A stretch of 64,000 bases of DNA from Kaistella gelatinilytica (GTDB lineage: Bacteria; Bacteroidota; Bacteroidia; Flavobacteriales; Weeksellaceae), in assembly GCF_015679325.1 (NCBI RefSeq), contig NZ_JADPVI010000001.1, positions 372,001 to 436,000 on the forward strand. The letters run 5' to 3'. The position numbers and the translations under genes were made by a program. The notes beneath the pieces were generated by a model, which did no database searches, was not told the DNA's origin, and saw nothing but the letters and a program-made list of their open reading frames with translations. This document shows positions 25,347 to 34,568 of the stretch, piece after piece (position 1 is the stretch's first letter; every line of letters starts with the position of its first letter).

Positions 25347-26969
25347 ATGAAAAGAAGCGATTTTTTAAAGAACACAGCTTTAGCTGCAATCGGTATTCCA
25401 ACACTACTTGCCGCAAACTCATTTGCCGAAAATAAAATAGATTCCAAACCAGAAAATACTGCTGAAGAATCCGACAATAATTTTGAATTAGATGAAATGA
25501 CGGTTTCAGAACTTCAGGATAAAATGGAGAAAAGAACTTATACTTCGGCACAAATTACCCAACTTTATCTGGGTCGAATTGAAACCATTGATAAAAATGG
25601 TCCGAAGCTTAACTCAATGATAGAAGTTAATCCAGACGCTTTAAGTATTGCAAAAGCCATGGACCAGGAAAGAAAAGAAGGCAAAGTCAGAGGTCCTTTA
25701 CACGGAATTCCGGTAGTTATAAAAGACAATATCGACACCGCAGATCAAATGATGACGACAGCCGGAGCACTTGCTTTGGTCGGACATATCGCAAAAAAAG
25801 ATGCCTTTATTGTGACACAACTCAGAAATGCGGGTGCCGTAATTTTAGGAAAAACCAATTTGAGTGAATGGGCTAATTTTCGCTCCACTAATTCCTCTTC
25901 TGGTTGGAGTAGCCGTGGTTTACAAACCAAAAATCCTTATATTTTAGATCATTCTCCATGTGGTTCCAGTGCAGGTTCTGGCTCAGCGGTTTCTGCAAAT
26001 TTATGTGCGATTGCGGTGGGGACAGAAACGGACGGTTCGGTAACTTGTCCGGCTTCGATCAATGGCGCAGTTGGTATAAAACCCACGGTTGGTTTGGTGA
26101 GTCGTTCCGGAATAATCCCAATTTCAAGAACGCAGGATACAGCAGGACCTTTGACGAGAACGGTTACCGATGCAGCCATACTTTTAGAAGTTTTGGCAGG
26201 CGTCGACAGCGCAGACGGTGTAACTAAAGAAAGCCATGGCAAAAACACCAGTTACACCAAATTTTTAAATAAGGATGGTTTAAATGGAAAAAGGATCGGC
26301 GTAGAAAAGAAAAAATATACCAATCAATTCCTCAATGAATTACAGGAAAAAGCTTTGGAGGTTTTAAAAAAGCAAGGAGCCACCATTATAGAACTCGATT
26401 ATTTAGACAGCATCAATAAGTTGGCAAATGATGAATTAGAAGTGTTGAAGTATGAGTTTAAAAGTGGCGTAAATAATTATCTTTCAAATACGAATGCTAA
26501 AATGAAAACTTTGGCAGCAGTCATAAAATTCAATAAAGAAAATGAAGATGCAGCGATGCCGACTTTTAAGCAGGAACTCCTGGAAGAAAGTGAAGCCAAA
26601 AAAGATTTAAATGATCCTGTTTATATTAAAGCATTAAAAAATAGTCATAACGGATCTCAGAAAATTATTGACAGTGTTATGAAAAAAAATAATCTCGATG
26701 CACTCACTGGTTTGACAATTGGACCAGCGTGCAGTATCGATGTAATATATGGCGACAAATGGGGCGAAGTTTCTCTCACGGCGCCGGCTGCAATGAGTGG
26801 TTATCCGCACATTTCTGTGCCGTGTGGGAAAGTTTACGATCTTCCAGTTGGATTGTCTTTTTTTAGCGGTGCTTATCGCGAAGGTGAAATTATTTCTTTA
26901 GCTTACGCATTTGAACAAGCCACGAAACACAGAGTGAAACCGGAATTTAAAAAGTCGTTTTTGGCTTAA
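25347..26969 (+). CDS. Amidase-signature family hydrolase, probably exported
   Basis: 540 residues. The amidase signature triad is visible: Lys in IPVVIKDNIDT, the cis-Ser in the Gly/Ser-rich segment SPCGSSAGSGSAVSANL, and the nucleophilic Ser in GTETDGSVTCPASINGAVGIKP. The domain runs from about 45 to 535. The N-terminus MKRSDFLKNTALAAIGIPTLLAANSFA looks like an export signal with a Tat-like KRSDFLK motif. Substrates in this family range widely (amides, peptides, acylated amines), so none is named. It follows the Abi-alpha gene by 58 bases; the two may be one insert in the infC-rpmI interval. Confidence 0.87.
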   Translation: MKRSDFLKNTALAAIGIPTLLAANSFAENKIDSKPENTAEESDNNFELDEMTVSELQDKMEKRTYTSAQITQLYLGRIETIDKNGPKLNSMIEVNPDALSIAKAMDQERKEGKVRGPLHGIPVVIKDNIDTADQMMTTAGALALVGHIAKKDAFIVTQLRNAGAVILGKTNLSEWANFRSTNSSSGWSSRGLQTKNPYILDHSPCGSSAGSGSAVSANLCAIAVGTETDGSVTCPASINGAVGIKPTVGLVSRSGIIPISRTQDTAGPLTRTVTDAAILLEVLAGVDSADGVTKESHGKNTSYTKFLNKDGLNGKRIGVEKKKYTNQFLNELQEKALEVLKKQGATIIELDYLDSINKLANDELEVLKYEFKSGVNNYLSNTNAKMKTLAAVIKFNKENEDAAMPTFKQELLEESEAKKDLNDPVYIKALKNSHNGSQKIIDSVMKKNNLDALTGLTIGPACSIDVIYGDKWGEVSLTAPAAMSGYPHISVPCGKVYDLPVGLSFFSGAYREGEIISLAYAFEQATKHRVKPEFKKSFLA

Positions 26970-27039
26970 TGATTTATTTAAATTAAAGTTAAAGCCTTTA
27001 AGGCGTTTAATGAAATATTTTTGACAACCAGTACATAAA

Positions 27040-27066
27040 AAAGAGACTCCAAAAGAGTCTCTTTAA
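27040..27066. terminator. Bidirectional terminator between the amidase gene and infC
   Basis: AAAGAGACTC (27040-27049) and its perfect complement (27055-27064), loop CAAAA, with T runs on both strands. It ends both the amidase transcript and thrS-infC. Confidence 0.85.
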
Positions 27067-27123
27067 TATTATAATTTTAAAGCGATTGTAATTATCAAAT
27101 AGTCACATCACTAAATTTTCAAA

Positions 27124-27687
27124 TTATTTAGCCGGTTTTTTCGGGCTCATCATCATGATCATTCTTTTACCCTCTAATTTAGGCAATTGATCAACTTTTC
27201 CGACGTGCTCTAATTCCTGTGCTAATTTAAGAAGAAGGATTTCTCCCTGATCTTTGAATATGATTGAACGTCCTTTAAAGAAAACATAGGTCTTCAATTT
27301 TGAACCTTCTTCTAAAAATTTTTCAGCGTGTTTTTTCTTGAAGTCGTAATCATGCTCATCGGTTTGAGGACCGAATCTGATCTCTTTTACGACAACTTTA
27401 ACCTGTTTCGCTTTTAGCTCTTTTGTCTTTTTCTTTTGCTCGTAAAGAAACTTTTTATAATCCAGAATTCTGGAAATAAAAGGTTCTGCTTTATCTGAAA
27501 TAACCACTAAATCTAATTCCAGATCTCTAGCTATTTCCAATGCTTTTTCTAGAGGATAAACGCCGGGTTCCACGTTATCACCTACCAAACGAACTTCTCT
27601 TGCACGGATCTTTTGATTGATCTGGTGCAAATCTTCCTGAACTCGTCTTTGTGGACCTCTACCTCTGTAGTTAAATTTCTGTGCTAT
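27124..27687 (-). CDS. infC: Translation initiation factor IF-3, starting at an AUA codon
   Basis: 187 residues if started at the ATA at 27685-27687. From there the protein reads I(M)[34 protein letters not shown], the conserved IF-3 opening, and a TAA stop stands three codons upstream (27694-27696). A TTG at 27628-27630 is the next possible start but would cut off the conserved N-terminus. IF-3 binds the 30S subunit, checks the start codon and prevents early 50S joining; genes for IF-3 often use AUU, AUA or similar starts so that the factor represses itself. N-terminal domain to about 85, linker, C-terminal domain with [17 protein letters not shown]. It follows thrS by 26 bases. Confidence 0.93.
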   Translation of the reverse strand: MAQKFNYRGRGPQRRVQEDLHQINQKIRAREVRLVGDNVEPGVYPLEKALEIARDLELDLVVISDKAEPFISRILDYKKFLYEQKKKTKELKAKQVKVVVKEIRFGPQTDEHDYDFKKKHAEKFLEEGSKLKTYVFFKGRSIIFKDQGEILLLKLAQELEHVGKVDQLPKLEGKRMIMMMSPKKPAK

Positions 27688-27713
27688 GGTGTCTTATTTT
27701 AATTGTTTAAATT

Positions 27714-29639
27714 CTAATTGCTAATTTTTGCTTCTTTTTTGAAGTAAGTGATGAAGTCTTCTACGCTCATTTCGCCCAAATCGCCTTCGCCTCTTCTTCT
27801 TACAGAAATAGTGCCATTCAATTCTTCGTTTTCCCCGACTATGAGCATAAATGGTAGTTTGTTCATTTCCGCATCGCGAATTTTTCTACCTGTTTTTTCG
27901 TTTCTTTCGTCAACTATTCCGCAAATATCGTGATTTTCCAGCAATTGTGAAACTTTTTTTGCATAATCCAAATATTTTTCGCTGATCGGCAAAATTGTGA
28001 ATTGATCCGGAGCCAGCCACAATGGGAAATCTCCCGCTGTATTTTCCAGTAAGATCGCTATAAACCTTTCCATAGAGCCAAACGGCGCTCTGTGAATCAT
28101 GACCGGTCTGTGTTTTTCACCATCGCTTCCGGTATACCAAAGATCAAATCTTTCGGGTAAGTTGTAATCAACCTGGATCGTTCCTAGCTGCCATTTTCTA
28201 CCCAATGCATCTTTAACCATGAAATCGAGTTTCGGTCCGTAAAATGCAGCTTCGCCATATTCTACAACATAGTTTAATCCTTTTTTAATGGCTGCCTGAA
28301 CGATTGCATCTTCTGCTTTTTTCCAGTTTTCGTCGCTGCCGATGTATTTTTCTTTGTTTTCTGGATCTCTTAAAGAAACCTGCGTAACAAAATCTTCAAA
28401 ACCTAAAGATTTGAAAACATATAATGTTAAGTCAATTACATTTTCAAATTCTGACATTAACTGATCTGGTGTACAGAAAATGTGTGCATCATCTTGAGTA
28501 AATCCACGAACTCTGGTTAAACCATGTAATTCACCTGATTGTTCGTATCTATAAACGGTCCCGAATTCTGCAAAACGTTTTGGCAGATCACGGTAAGACC
28601 ATTGACCAACTTTGTAAATTTCACAGTGGTGTGGACAGTTCATCGGTTTCAACATAAACTCTTCACCTTCGTTTGGAGTTTTGATGGGTTGAAAACTGTC
28701 TGCGCCATATTTATCCCAGTGACCGGAAGTGACGTACAATTCTTTGGACCCAATATGTGGCGTCATCACGAATTCATAGCCTGATTTTTTCTGTGCTGCG
28801 GAAAGAAATTCTTCTAATTTTTTTCTTAAAGCCGTTCCTTTTGGTAACCATAACGGTAATCCTGCACCCACTTTTTCAGAGAAAGCATAAATCCCTAATT
28901 CTCTACCGAGTTTTCGGTGATCACGTCTTTTTGCTTCCTCTAAAAGTTCCAGATATTCTGTTAAGTCTTTTTGTTTCGGGAAAGAGATCGCATAAACTCT
29001 TGTGAGCTGTTTGTTTTTCTCATCACCTCTCCAGTACGCGCCGGCTGCGTTTAATATTTTTACGGCTTTTACAATTCCTGTTGCAGGAATGTGACCGCCA
29101 CGACATAAGTCAGTGAAGTTTTCGTGCGTACAGAAAGTAATTTCACCATCATTTAAGTTGGTGATCAATTCTGTTTTATAAGGATTGTCTGCATATTCTT
29201 TTAATGCGTCGGCTTTTGAAACCGGATAAATACTGAAGGTTGCGTTTTTCTTGGCATTCTCCAACATTTTCTTTTCGATCTTCTCAAAATCTTTCTCTGA
29301 TAAAACCTCATCACCAAAATCAACATCATAATAGAAACCTTGCTCAATTGCAGGTCCGATCGTTAATTTAGCTTCCGGATAAAATTCCATGATCGCTTGC
29401 GCCAAAAGGTGAGCGGAAGAATGCCAAAATGCTTTCTTGCCCAAATCGTCATTCCAGGTGAGCAGCTGAACCGTAGAATCTGTCGTCATCTGCGTGGTAT
29501 TTTCAACCTGTGTTCCGTTTACCAAAGCAGAAATAACATTTCTGGCTAAACCTTCACTGATTGATTTTGCGACGTCAAGCGGAGTTACTGCGCTTTCAAA
29601 TTCTTTGATGCTCCCATCGGGAAGAGTAATTTTTATCAT
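27714..29639 (-). CDS. thrS: Threonyl-tRNA synthetase
   Basis: 641 residues. Domains in order: TGS (1-about 62, [27 protein letters not shown]), editing domain with [11 protein letters not shown] and the [19 protein letters not shown] zinc-like site, class II catalytic core (about 240-530; motif 2 [38 protein letters not shown] with a zinc-ligand Cys, motif 3 [17 protein letters not shown]), and the anticodon-binding domain (about 540-641). It attaches threonine to tRNA-Thr. First gene of the thrS-infC unit; the usual partners rpmI and rplT are displaced. Confidence 0.97.
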   Translation of the reverse strand: MIKITLPDGSIKEFESAVTPLDVAKSISEGLARNVISALVNGTQVENTTQMTTDSTVQLLTWNDDLGKKAFWHSSAHLLAQAIMEFYPEAKLTIGPAIEQGFYYDVDFGDEVLSEKDFEKIEKKMLENAKKNATFSIYPVSKADALKEYADNPYKTELITNLNDGEITFCTHENFTDLCRGGHIPATGIVKAVKILNAAGAYWRGDEKNKQLTRVYAISFPKQKDLTEYLELLEEAKRRDHRKLGRELGIYAFSEKVGAGLPLWLPKGTALRKKLEEFLSAAQKKSGYEFVMTPHIGSKELYVTSGHWDKYGADSFQPIKTPNEGEEFMLKPMNCPHHCEIYKVGQWSYRDLPKRFAEFGTVYRYEQSGELHGLTRVRGFTQDDAHIFCTPDQLMSEFENVIDLTLYVFKSLGFEDFVTQVSLRDPENKEKYIGSDENWKKAEDAIVQAAIKKGLNYVVEYGEAAFYGPKLDFMVKDALGRKWQLGTIQVDYNLPERFDLWYTGSDGEKHRPVMIHRAPFGSMERFIAILLENTAGDFPLWLAPDQFTILPISEKYLDYAKKVSQLLENHDICGIVDERNEKTGRKIRDAEMNKLPFMLIVGENEELNGTISVRRRGEGDLGEMSVEDFITYFKKEAKISN

Positions 29640-29662
29640 TTTGAACGAGAAATTTTAAGTGG

Positions 29663-29670
29663 CAAAAATA
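29663..29670 (-). promoter_or_regulatory. -7 box for thrS-infC
   Basis: Minus-strand TATTTTTG, 23 bases upstream of the thrS ATG. Confidence 0.6.
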
Positions 29671-29820
29671 CGGTTTTTCTGCGAAAGGGTCTTTTAGTTT
29701 TGAGGTTTTTATAAGATTTTACTTTTATTTTCCTAAAATTTTTTAGAATTAATGTGCTGCATCCCTGATTAGAAAATAGAAATGAAGTTTTAGCACCGAT
29801 TGAACGGCGTGTTTGAGCTC

Positions 29821-29836
29821 TCCCGATTTATCGGGA
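29821..29836. repeat. Short palindromic element in the thrS upstream gap
   Basis: TCCCGAT-TT-ATCGGGA, seven-base arms, flanked by GAGCTC and AAGCGAG. It resembles the GC-richer palindromes found in other gaps of this window. The 308-base gap holds nothing else beyond the thrS promoter. Confidence 0.4.
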
Positions 29837-29947
29837 AGCGAGTAGTGAAAGCGGTTAGAATATTGGAGATTCAAAAAGATCTTCGGGCTTCTAAAGAAAA
29901 ATCGATCTCAAAAATTGAAACCGATTGTATTAATATGAAAAATGTTT

Positions 29948-30478
29948 TTAGAAAGTATTTCTGCTTCCGTCCGGATCCATGTCTGATTCCATACCGTCGC
30001 TTGTTGCATCATAAAATCTTTTATCATCAGTCATATAGAGATTGTTTTTTGCCTTGCTGATAATTCTGGCTCGTTGCGCTTCACTTAAATCATCGTGTTT
30101 AGCGGTGTTTTCCGTATTTGGATACCGTTCCTTTGTGAAGTCATTTACATTGATCGCACCCTGATCATTCATAATGTCTCTTGCTTTTTCTGCGCGATCC
30201 ATATCATCTGTATAAACGGTTACCAGATTACTTTTGGTTCCTGCATAACTGTATTTATTCTTTTCATGTTCGTCATCACCAAAAAGCCAGTTCCAGAAGC
30301 CGGAAGTTTTTTCGTCCTCTTTGTAATGGTAATTGCTGGATGATTTATCGTAATTTCCGGTGGTCGCGTAGTGCGAAACTTTATAGTCTTCTTTTGCGAA
30401 ACCGGCGCTGTCTAATTTATTTGATGCTTTGTCTGCATCCTCGGTAGTTGGGAACATTCCCACGATCGTGTAAGCCAT
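29948..30478 (-). CDS. General-stress-protein-like protein (YflT/17M-type domain)
   Basis: 176 residues, hydrophilic. It opens MAYTIVGMFPTTEDADKASNKLDSAGFAKEDYKV, and later LVTVYTDDMDRAEKARDIMNDQGAINVND: two halves of a ferredoxin-like fold of the general stress protein 17M / YflT type, in which a short beta strand is followed by a helix with the A-x-x-A-x-x-L-x-x-x-G-F pattern. Between them lies a Ser/Tyr/Lys/Asp-rich insert with WNWLFGDDE. The C-terminus is disordered-looking. A shorter paralogue lies at 33993-34346. Such proteins are induced by stress in other bacteria; the biochemical role is unknown. Confidence 0.7.
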   Translation of the reverse strand: MAYTIVGMFPTTEDADKASNKLDSAGFAKEDYKVSHYATTGNYDKSSSNYHYKEDEKTSGFWNWLFGDDEHEKNKYSYAGTKSNLVTVYTDDMDRAEKARDIMNDQGAINVNDFTKERYPNTENTAKHDDLSEAQRARIISKAKNNLYMTDDKRFYDATSDGMESDMDPDGSRNTF

Positions 30479-30658
30479 AATTTTGAAGTTTTAATGTTAA
30501 TGAATTGTGATTTGGTATTTAACATAATATCAAAAACTGTGACAAAAGAGATGTGGTGCATAAAATTTACGAATTTTTTAACACATCAAATAATGAATGT
30601 TTTTACTGCAAATTCAGTTTTAAGAAAATATTAAAACTTGATTACAACCCATAAAAAA

Positions 30659-30679
30659 AGCGAAAAATTAATTTTCGCT
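30659..30679 (-). terminator. Terminator overlapping the end of the small hydrophilic ORF
   Basis: AGCGAAAA / TTTTCGCT arms, followed on the minus strand by T7. It overlaps the last four codons of the gene at 30668. Confidence 0.7.
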
Positions 30680-30859
30680 GTTCGTTTCTGTATTGTCGGT
30701 TTTGCCGTCTTCGTGCAGTTTCGATGTTTTCTTGATCTGCTTTTTCATTTTCTCGCCAGAATCTACTTTTTCTGAGGATATCGGCATATTAGGAAAATCT
30801 TCATTTTGTTTTTGAACTTCGGATTCATTGCTTTTTTTGATGTTCTTTTTGTCGTTCAT
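30668..30859 (-). CDS. Small highly charged protein of unknown function
   Basis: 63 residues from the ATG at 30859 (MNDKKNIKKSNESEVQKQ). An in-frame start 20 codons upstream exists but adds a hydrophobic stretch unlike the rest. The protein is Lys/Glu/Asn/Ser-rich with no hydrophobic core and is probably disordered; it looks like the small stress-associated proteins found near general-stress genes, and it sits 190 bases downstream of one. It ends inside its own terminator. I do not recognise the family. Confidence 0.6.
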   Translation of the reverse strand: MNDKKNIKKSNESEVQKQNEDFPNMPISSEKVDSGEKMKKQIKKTSKLHEDGKTDNTETNSEN

Positions 30860-30983
30860 GATATTGTTTTTAGATGTTAAATATTTAATGTTCAAAAGTG
30901 TTGCCAAATAGTTCAGCAATTTGATTTCTCTTTTAATATTTTAAAGTTAAACTTTTTGAAATGGAGAAGATCTATCAAAAAAA

Positions 30984-31013
30984 AGCCGCCTCAAAGAAAA
31001 CTCTGAGGCGGCT
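30984..31013 (-). terminator. Terminator of the M4 metallopeptidase gene
   Basis: AGCCGCCTCA (30984-30993) and its perfect complement (31004-31013), with a minus-strand run of eight T, 17 bases after the stop. Confidence 0.88.
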
Positions 31014-31030
31014 GAATAAAATTCTTAAAT

Positions 31031-33784
31031 TTATTTTTTGATAAATTTATTGGTGATTTTACTACCGGTTTTGTCGGTAAGCTCGATGATGTACGTTCCA
31101 ACAGTAAGTTTCTGAACATTCACTTTTTTATCTGCAGAAGTACCGTTGTTCACGATCTGTCCTGCTGTATTAAATATCTTGTAAGAAAACTCTCCGCTCA
31201 CTTTGCTTTGAATATTGATAACATCTTTTACAGGATTTGGATAAATTGCTGTAGTAGTATTATTTACATTTGAAGCTGCTAAAATTTTGTCTTTAACATT
31301 TAAAGTGTAATCTTCAATTTGACCATAAGGAATTGTTCCACAAGCGGTCGTTGGAGTAGTACTAAATCTCATGATCACTCTCATACGAACCGGTCCTGTA
31401 TAAGTGTACGTCGGAGGAACCGTAATATTTCCCACCACTGGGGTAACTGTAGAGGCCGCTTTCGTAAATGCGGTTTCGCCTGCATCTAAGAAATCACCGT
31501 CATTATTCCAATCTACAAATACAGCATACGCTTCACTGTAAACGGTAGAAGTCCATTCCGGGGTAATTGTAATCGGATAACTGGATTCTTTCGTTACATC
31601 TGTAGTAAGGTATGAGAAATCTTCATAACCTGCGAGACTTGTACTTGGATTGTCGATCGTTCCGATTTGTACCCGTTTGATTCTCTCGTCTGTTGTACTG
31701 CTTGATGAAGCCACACAATATGCCGGAGTATTTAATGTGGTAACTGAAACGGTGTTACTTGCCGCGGAAACATTATCATAAGGATCAACTGCTTTTATAT
31801 AAAAACTATAGGTCGTATTGGTTGAGAGACCAGTAACGATGGAAGTTGTTACATTCCCCGCAACAGTTGCTGTTTCGGTGCCATCTTTGTAAATGACATA
31901 GCGGTCTATTCCATTTGTATCAGTAGATGCGTTCCAGGTTAATTTGGTCTGTACTCCTGTCGTATTTGATGCTGCTAAACTTGTAGGAGCTGTAGGAGCT
32001 GTAGTATCTGGAATTGCTAAATATTTCGGTCCAATCCCAACTGCGTAAAATGCATCCTGTGTTGCAATAGCTTCCGGTGAACCAACTCCATACAAATCTT
32101 TTGCTGCCTGAATACCAAAATCTCTGGCATTTCTGTAGTTGGAAGAAGGAGTTAAATAAGTAGTTTCCAAACGGTAAACAATTTTTTCCGCTTTTGCAAT
32201 GGTGATCCCTGTCACATTATAAATGCTTCCGATGTCATTTGTACCCGCTTTTCCGACAGAAAGAATATAGAACCAATGGTTTAAAACTCCGCTGTTGTAG
32301 TGCACACCACAATTATCGTTTGTATTGGAATTAGGCGCTGCACAACCTTCTTCAATCGTTGCAGGTTTCCAGTTGATACCGTGATAAGTATCTGGTTGTG
32401 GAGAAAGACCGGATTTCGGATTACTCATCGAACGAAGGTAGAAAGGAGAAACTTTCGTAATATCCTCGCCGATCAACCAGGTTTGTTTAGTTGGTGCGTA
32501 TTTAAATTCCGCTGCAGCTGCCCAAATATCAGACAAACCTTCATTCATAGCTCCAGATTCTCTGTTGTAAATCAAAGCCGCTGAACTTGAGCAAACGCCA
32601 TGACCTAATTCATGTGCAGTAACATCATATGCGGTAAGAGGTTTAAAAGTCGAGGCTCCATCACCGTAAATCATTTCAGAACCTGTCCAACCTGCATTTT
32701 CGTACGCATTGCCGTAATGCACGTAACTTCTTAAAAGTGTTCCCGATCCGTCATAACTATTTCTACCAAAAGTGGTGAAGAAATAATCGTACGTATTTTC
32801 TACTCCCAAATGTGCATCTAAAGCAGCATTGTCAAAAGTAGCATTGTCAAATTCTGCCGCAGTCCAGTTATTGTCATTATCTTCGAAATCAACTGCAGCC
32901 GAAAGTGTTGTACTTTTTTTCAAGTTATAAGTTCGAACACCACCGCCTCTCGTTGTATCGTTCAAGGTATACTTAACTGCAGATACCATTGTGGTTTGTA
33001 TATTTTGGGTACCGCTGTATCTCGTATCCGCAGTGCCCAGAACTAAAGTCGGGAAATTTTTACTTGTTTCTGCAAATGGTGCGACCGAAATTGGTAAATT
33101 TTCATCATTGCTCTGTTTCTTTTGAGCATGTTTCAGAATCGGATCAACTGCAATAATTCTTCCCTCAGTTGCATCCACGAAAATATAATCTCTACTCAAA
33201 GGTTGCGCCGCATAAATATCGAATTTATAAGCTAATACTAAACTGTATTTATCAGCACCTTGAGAAACCGGCATGTAAACCAATTCACCGGTGGGTTTTT
33301 TGTAGGTGTTTTCTGCAATATATGCAGCATCTTCCCACATGTATTTTTCAGCACCAACACTTTTAACGGCTTGTTGAAAAGCTGCATTTGAAGATAGAAC
33401 AGGTGTTGACGAAGTTTTGTCATCCTGAAAAATTTCACCATTCATACTGATGAGTTTTCCATTTTGATAATGCATAAAGTAAATTCCGCCCTCTACCTTG
33501 ATGTTGTTTTGATACAATTGGTATTTAGCATCAGTAAATTTTCCCGTAAAATCTTTCTCAGATTTTAAAAGTCGCAATTCTTCTGTAGGACGCAATTTCA
33601 AAATATCTTGAAAAATTGTTTTTACAGAACTTTCATTCAGGTTCGAATTATCATTGAAAACGACCAGACTTACACCGCCATTTGCATTGGTTATTCTTTG
33701 CTTAACAAGATCTTGAGCAGAAATTGAATCAGTAAAACTAAGGAGCATTCCCAAGATACCGAGCGTGAGTAATTGTTTTTTCAT
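31031..33784 (-). CDS. Secreted M4-family (thermolysin-like) metallopeptidase with FnIII, GEVED and T9SS sorting domains
   Basis: 917 residues. Signal peptide (1-23, ending ISAQ); an FTP/PepSY propeptide (about 40-235) that should keep the enzyme inactive until cleavage; M4 catalytic domain (about 265-590) with the zinc motif HELGHGV (around residue 390) and the downstream Glu ligand in GAMNEGLSDIWAA, plus the GVHYNSGVLNHWFY substrate-site motif with the catalytic His. A fibronectin type III domain (about 597-690), a GEVED domain (about 700-830, FVDWNNDGDFLDAGE) and a T9SS type A domain (IYPNPVKDVINI ... ITNKFIKK) complete it. It is an extracellular protease that digests proteins; the accessory domains probably bind substrate or surface. 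Single-gene unit. Confidence 0.95.
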   Translation of the reverse strand: MKKQLLTLGILGMLLSFTDSISAQDLVKQRITNANGGVSLVVFNDNSNLNESSVKTIFQDILKLRPTEELRLLKSEKDFTGKFTDAKYQLYQNNIKVEGGIYFMHYQNGKLISMNGEIFQDDKTSSTPVLSSNAAFQQAVKSVGAEKYMWEDAAYIAENTYKKPTGELVYMPVSQGADKYSLVLAYKFDIYAAQPLSRDYIFVDATEGRIIAVDPILKHAQKKQSNDENLPISVAPFAETSKNFPTLVLGTADTRYSGTQNIQTTMVSAVKYTLNDTTRGGGVRTYNLKKSTTLSAAVDFEDNDNNWTAAEFDNATFDNAALDAHLGVENTYDYFFTTFGRNSYDGSGTLLRSYVHYGNAYENAGWTGSEMIYGDGASTFKPLTAYDVTAHELGHGVCSSSAALIYNRESGAMNEGLSDIWAAAAEFKYAPTKQTWLIGEDITKVSPFYLRSMSNPKSGLSPQPDTYHGINWKPATIEEGCAAPNSNTNDNCGVHYNSGVLNHWFYILSVGKAGTNDIGSIYNVTGITIAKAEKIVYRLETTYLTPSSNYRNARDFGIQAAKDLYGVGSPEAIATQDAFYAVGIGPKYLAIPDTTAPTAPTSLAASNTTGVQTKLTWNASTDTNGIDRYVIYKDGTETATVAGNVTTSIVTGLSTNTTYSFYIKAVDPYDNVSAASNTVSVTTLNTPAYCVASSSSTTDERIKRVQIGTIDNPSTSLAGYEDFSYLTTDVTKESSYPITITPEWTSTVYSEAYAVFVDWNNDGDFLDAGETAFTKAASTVTPVVGNITVPPTYTYTGPVRMRVIMRFSTTPTTACGTIPYGQIEDYTLNVKDKILAASNVNNTTTAIYPNPVKDVINIQSKVSGEFSYKIFNTAGQIVNNGTSADKKVNVQKLTVGTYIIELTDKTGSKITNKFIKK

Positions 33785-33992
33785 AACTATTGGTTTAATG
33801 TGGTGTAAAATTAATAATTATTTTAATGTCCCATTAAAAAATTGCTATTAAATTTCAGCGAAGTTTGGTTTTTATATAATTGGAGCGCGGAGACAGAATT
33901 TAAAAATTATTATCACAAAAAAATTTCCTTTCTTTAAATAAGGAAAGGAAATTAAATATTAAGAAAATTTGCAATATAGAGCAGGAAAGGAT

Positions 33993-34346
33993 TTAATTTT
34001 TAATTACTTTTTCATTCAAATTTACTTTTTTTTGAAAGATAATCAATGATGATATAGATGATTTAGCTCCTTGATCTTTTTTATAGGAGATCCCTGTTGC
34101 TTTTTTGATGTCAGCACCAAATTTCAGCAAAATATTTTTTGCTTTATGCGCGCGATTCAGGTTTGGTGTATAAACAGTAATTTCATTTTCATCTAAAAAG
34201 TGATCTTCGACTAAAGATTCTGGTTGAAACTTTGTATTTCTTGTAAAACCGGGGAACTGTTTTATAAAACCTGCTTTTTTCAGTCGGTTTGCTGCCGAAA
34301 TTGCCTCATCGATCGTTGGAAAAATTCCGATAATATTGTAAGTCAT
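33993..34346 (-). CDS. Short general-stress-protein-like paralogue
   Basis: 117 residues from the Met giving MTYNIIGIFPTIDEAISAANRLKKAGFIK, aligned with the start of the paralogue at 29948-30478. A TTG 17 codons upstream would add an unrelated stretch (HTLCRAYYFINFKHLA) and is rejected. The second half, EITVYTPNLNRAHKAKNILLKFGADIKKATG, matches the second half-domain of the longer protein, but the 45-residue Ser/Tyr-rich insert is missing. The tail (about 90-117) is basic. Probably a stress-related cytoplasmic protein. The two paralogues bracket the M4 peptidase gene. Confidence 0.6.
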   Translation of the reverse strand: MTYNIIGIFPTIDEAISAANRLKKAGFIKQFPGFTRNTKFQPESLVEDHFLDENEITVYTPNLNRAHKAKNILLKFGADIKKATGISYKKDQGAKSSISSLIIFQKKVNLNEKVIKN

Positions 34347-34451
34347 GGCTAAATGTTTGAAGTTAATAAAATAATATGCTCTACATAGTGTATGCAAATT
34401 TTATGACATTCGATGACTATTTTTCGACTTTAGCAATTCTTTAACATTAAA

Positions 34452-34479
34452 AAAAGCGAAAAAATTAATTTTCGCTTTT
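34452..34479 (-). terminator. Terminator of the DUF4230 gene
   Basis: AAAAGCGAAAA / TTTTCGCTTTT arms with a minus-strand T run, about 90 bases after the stop at 34569. It is nearly the same sequence as the terminator at 30659. Confidence 0.7.
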
Positions 34480-34568
34480 ATGATTGCATCATTGCTTTTT
34501 ATAACACAGCTTAAGTTTAAGAATTTTACTTCTCTCTTAATTCCTGTTTGAAATTTATTGCTTCTTTA

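Noticed and set aside
25949-26248. 99-residue minus-strand ORF
   Set aside because: Antisense to the most conserved part (catalytic serines) of the amidase gene.
29800-30060. 86-residue plus-strand ORF
   Set aside because: Crosses a palindromic element and then runs antisense to the stress-protein gene.
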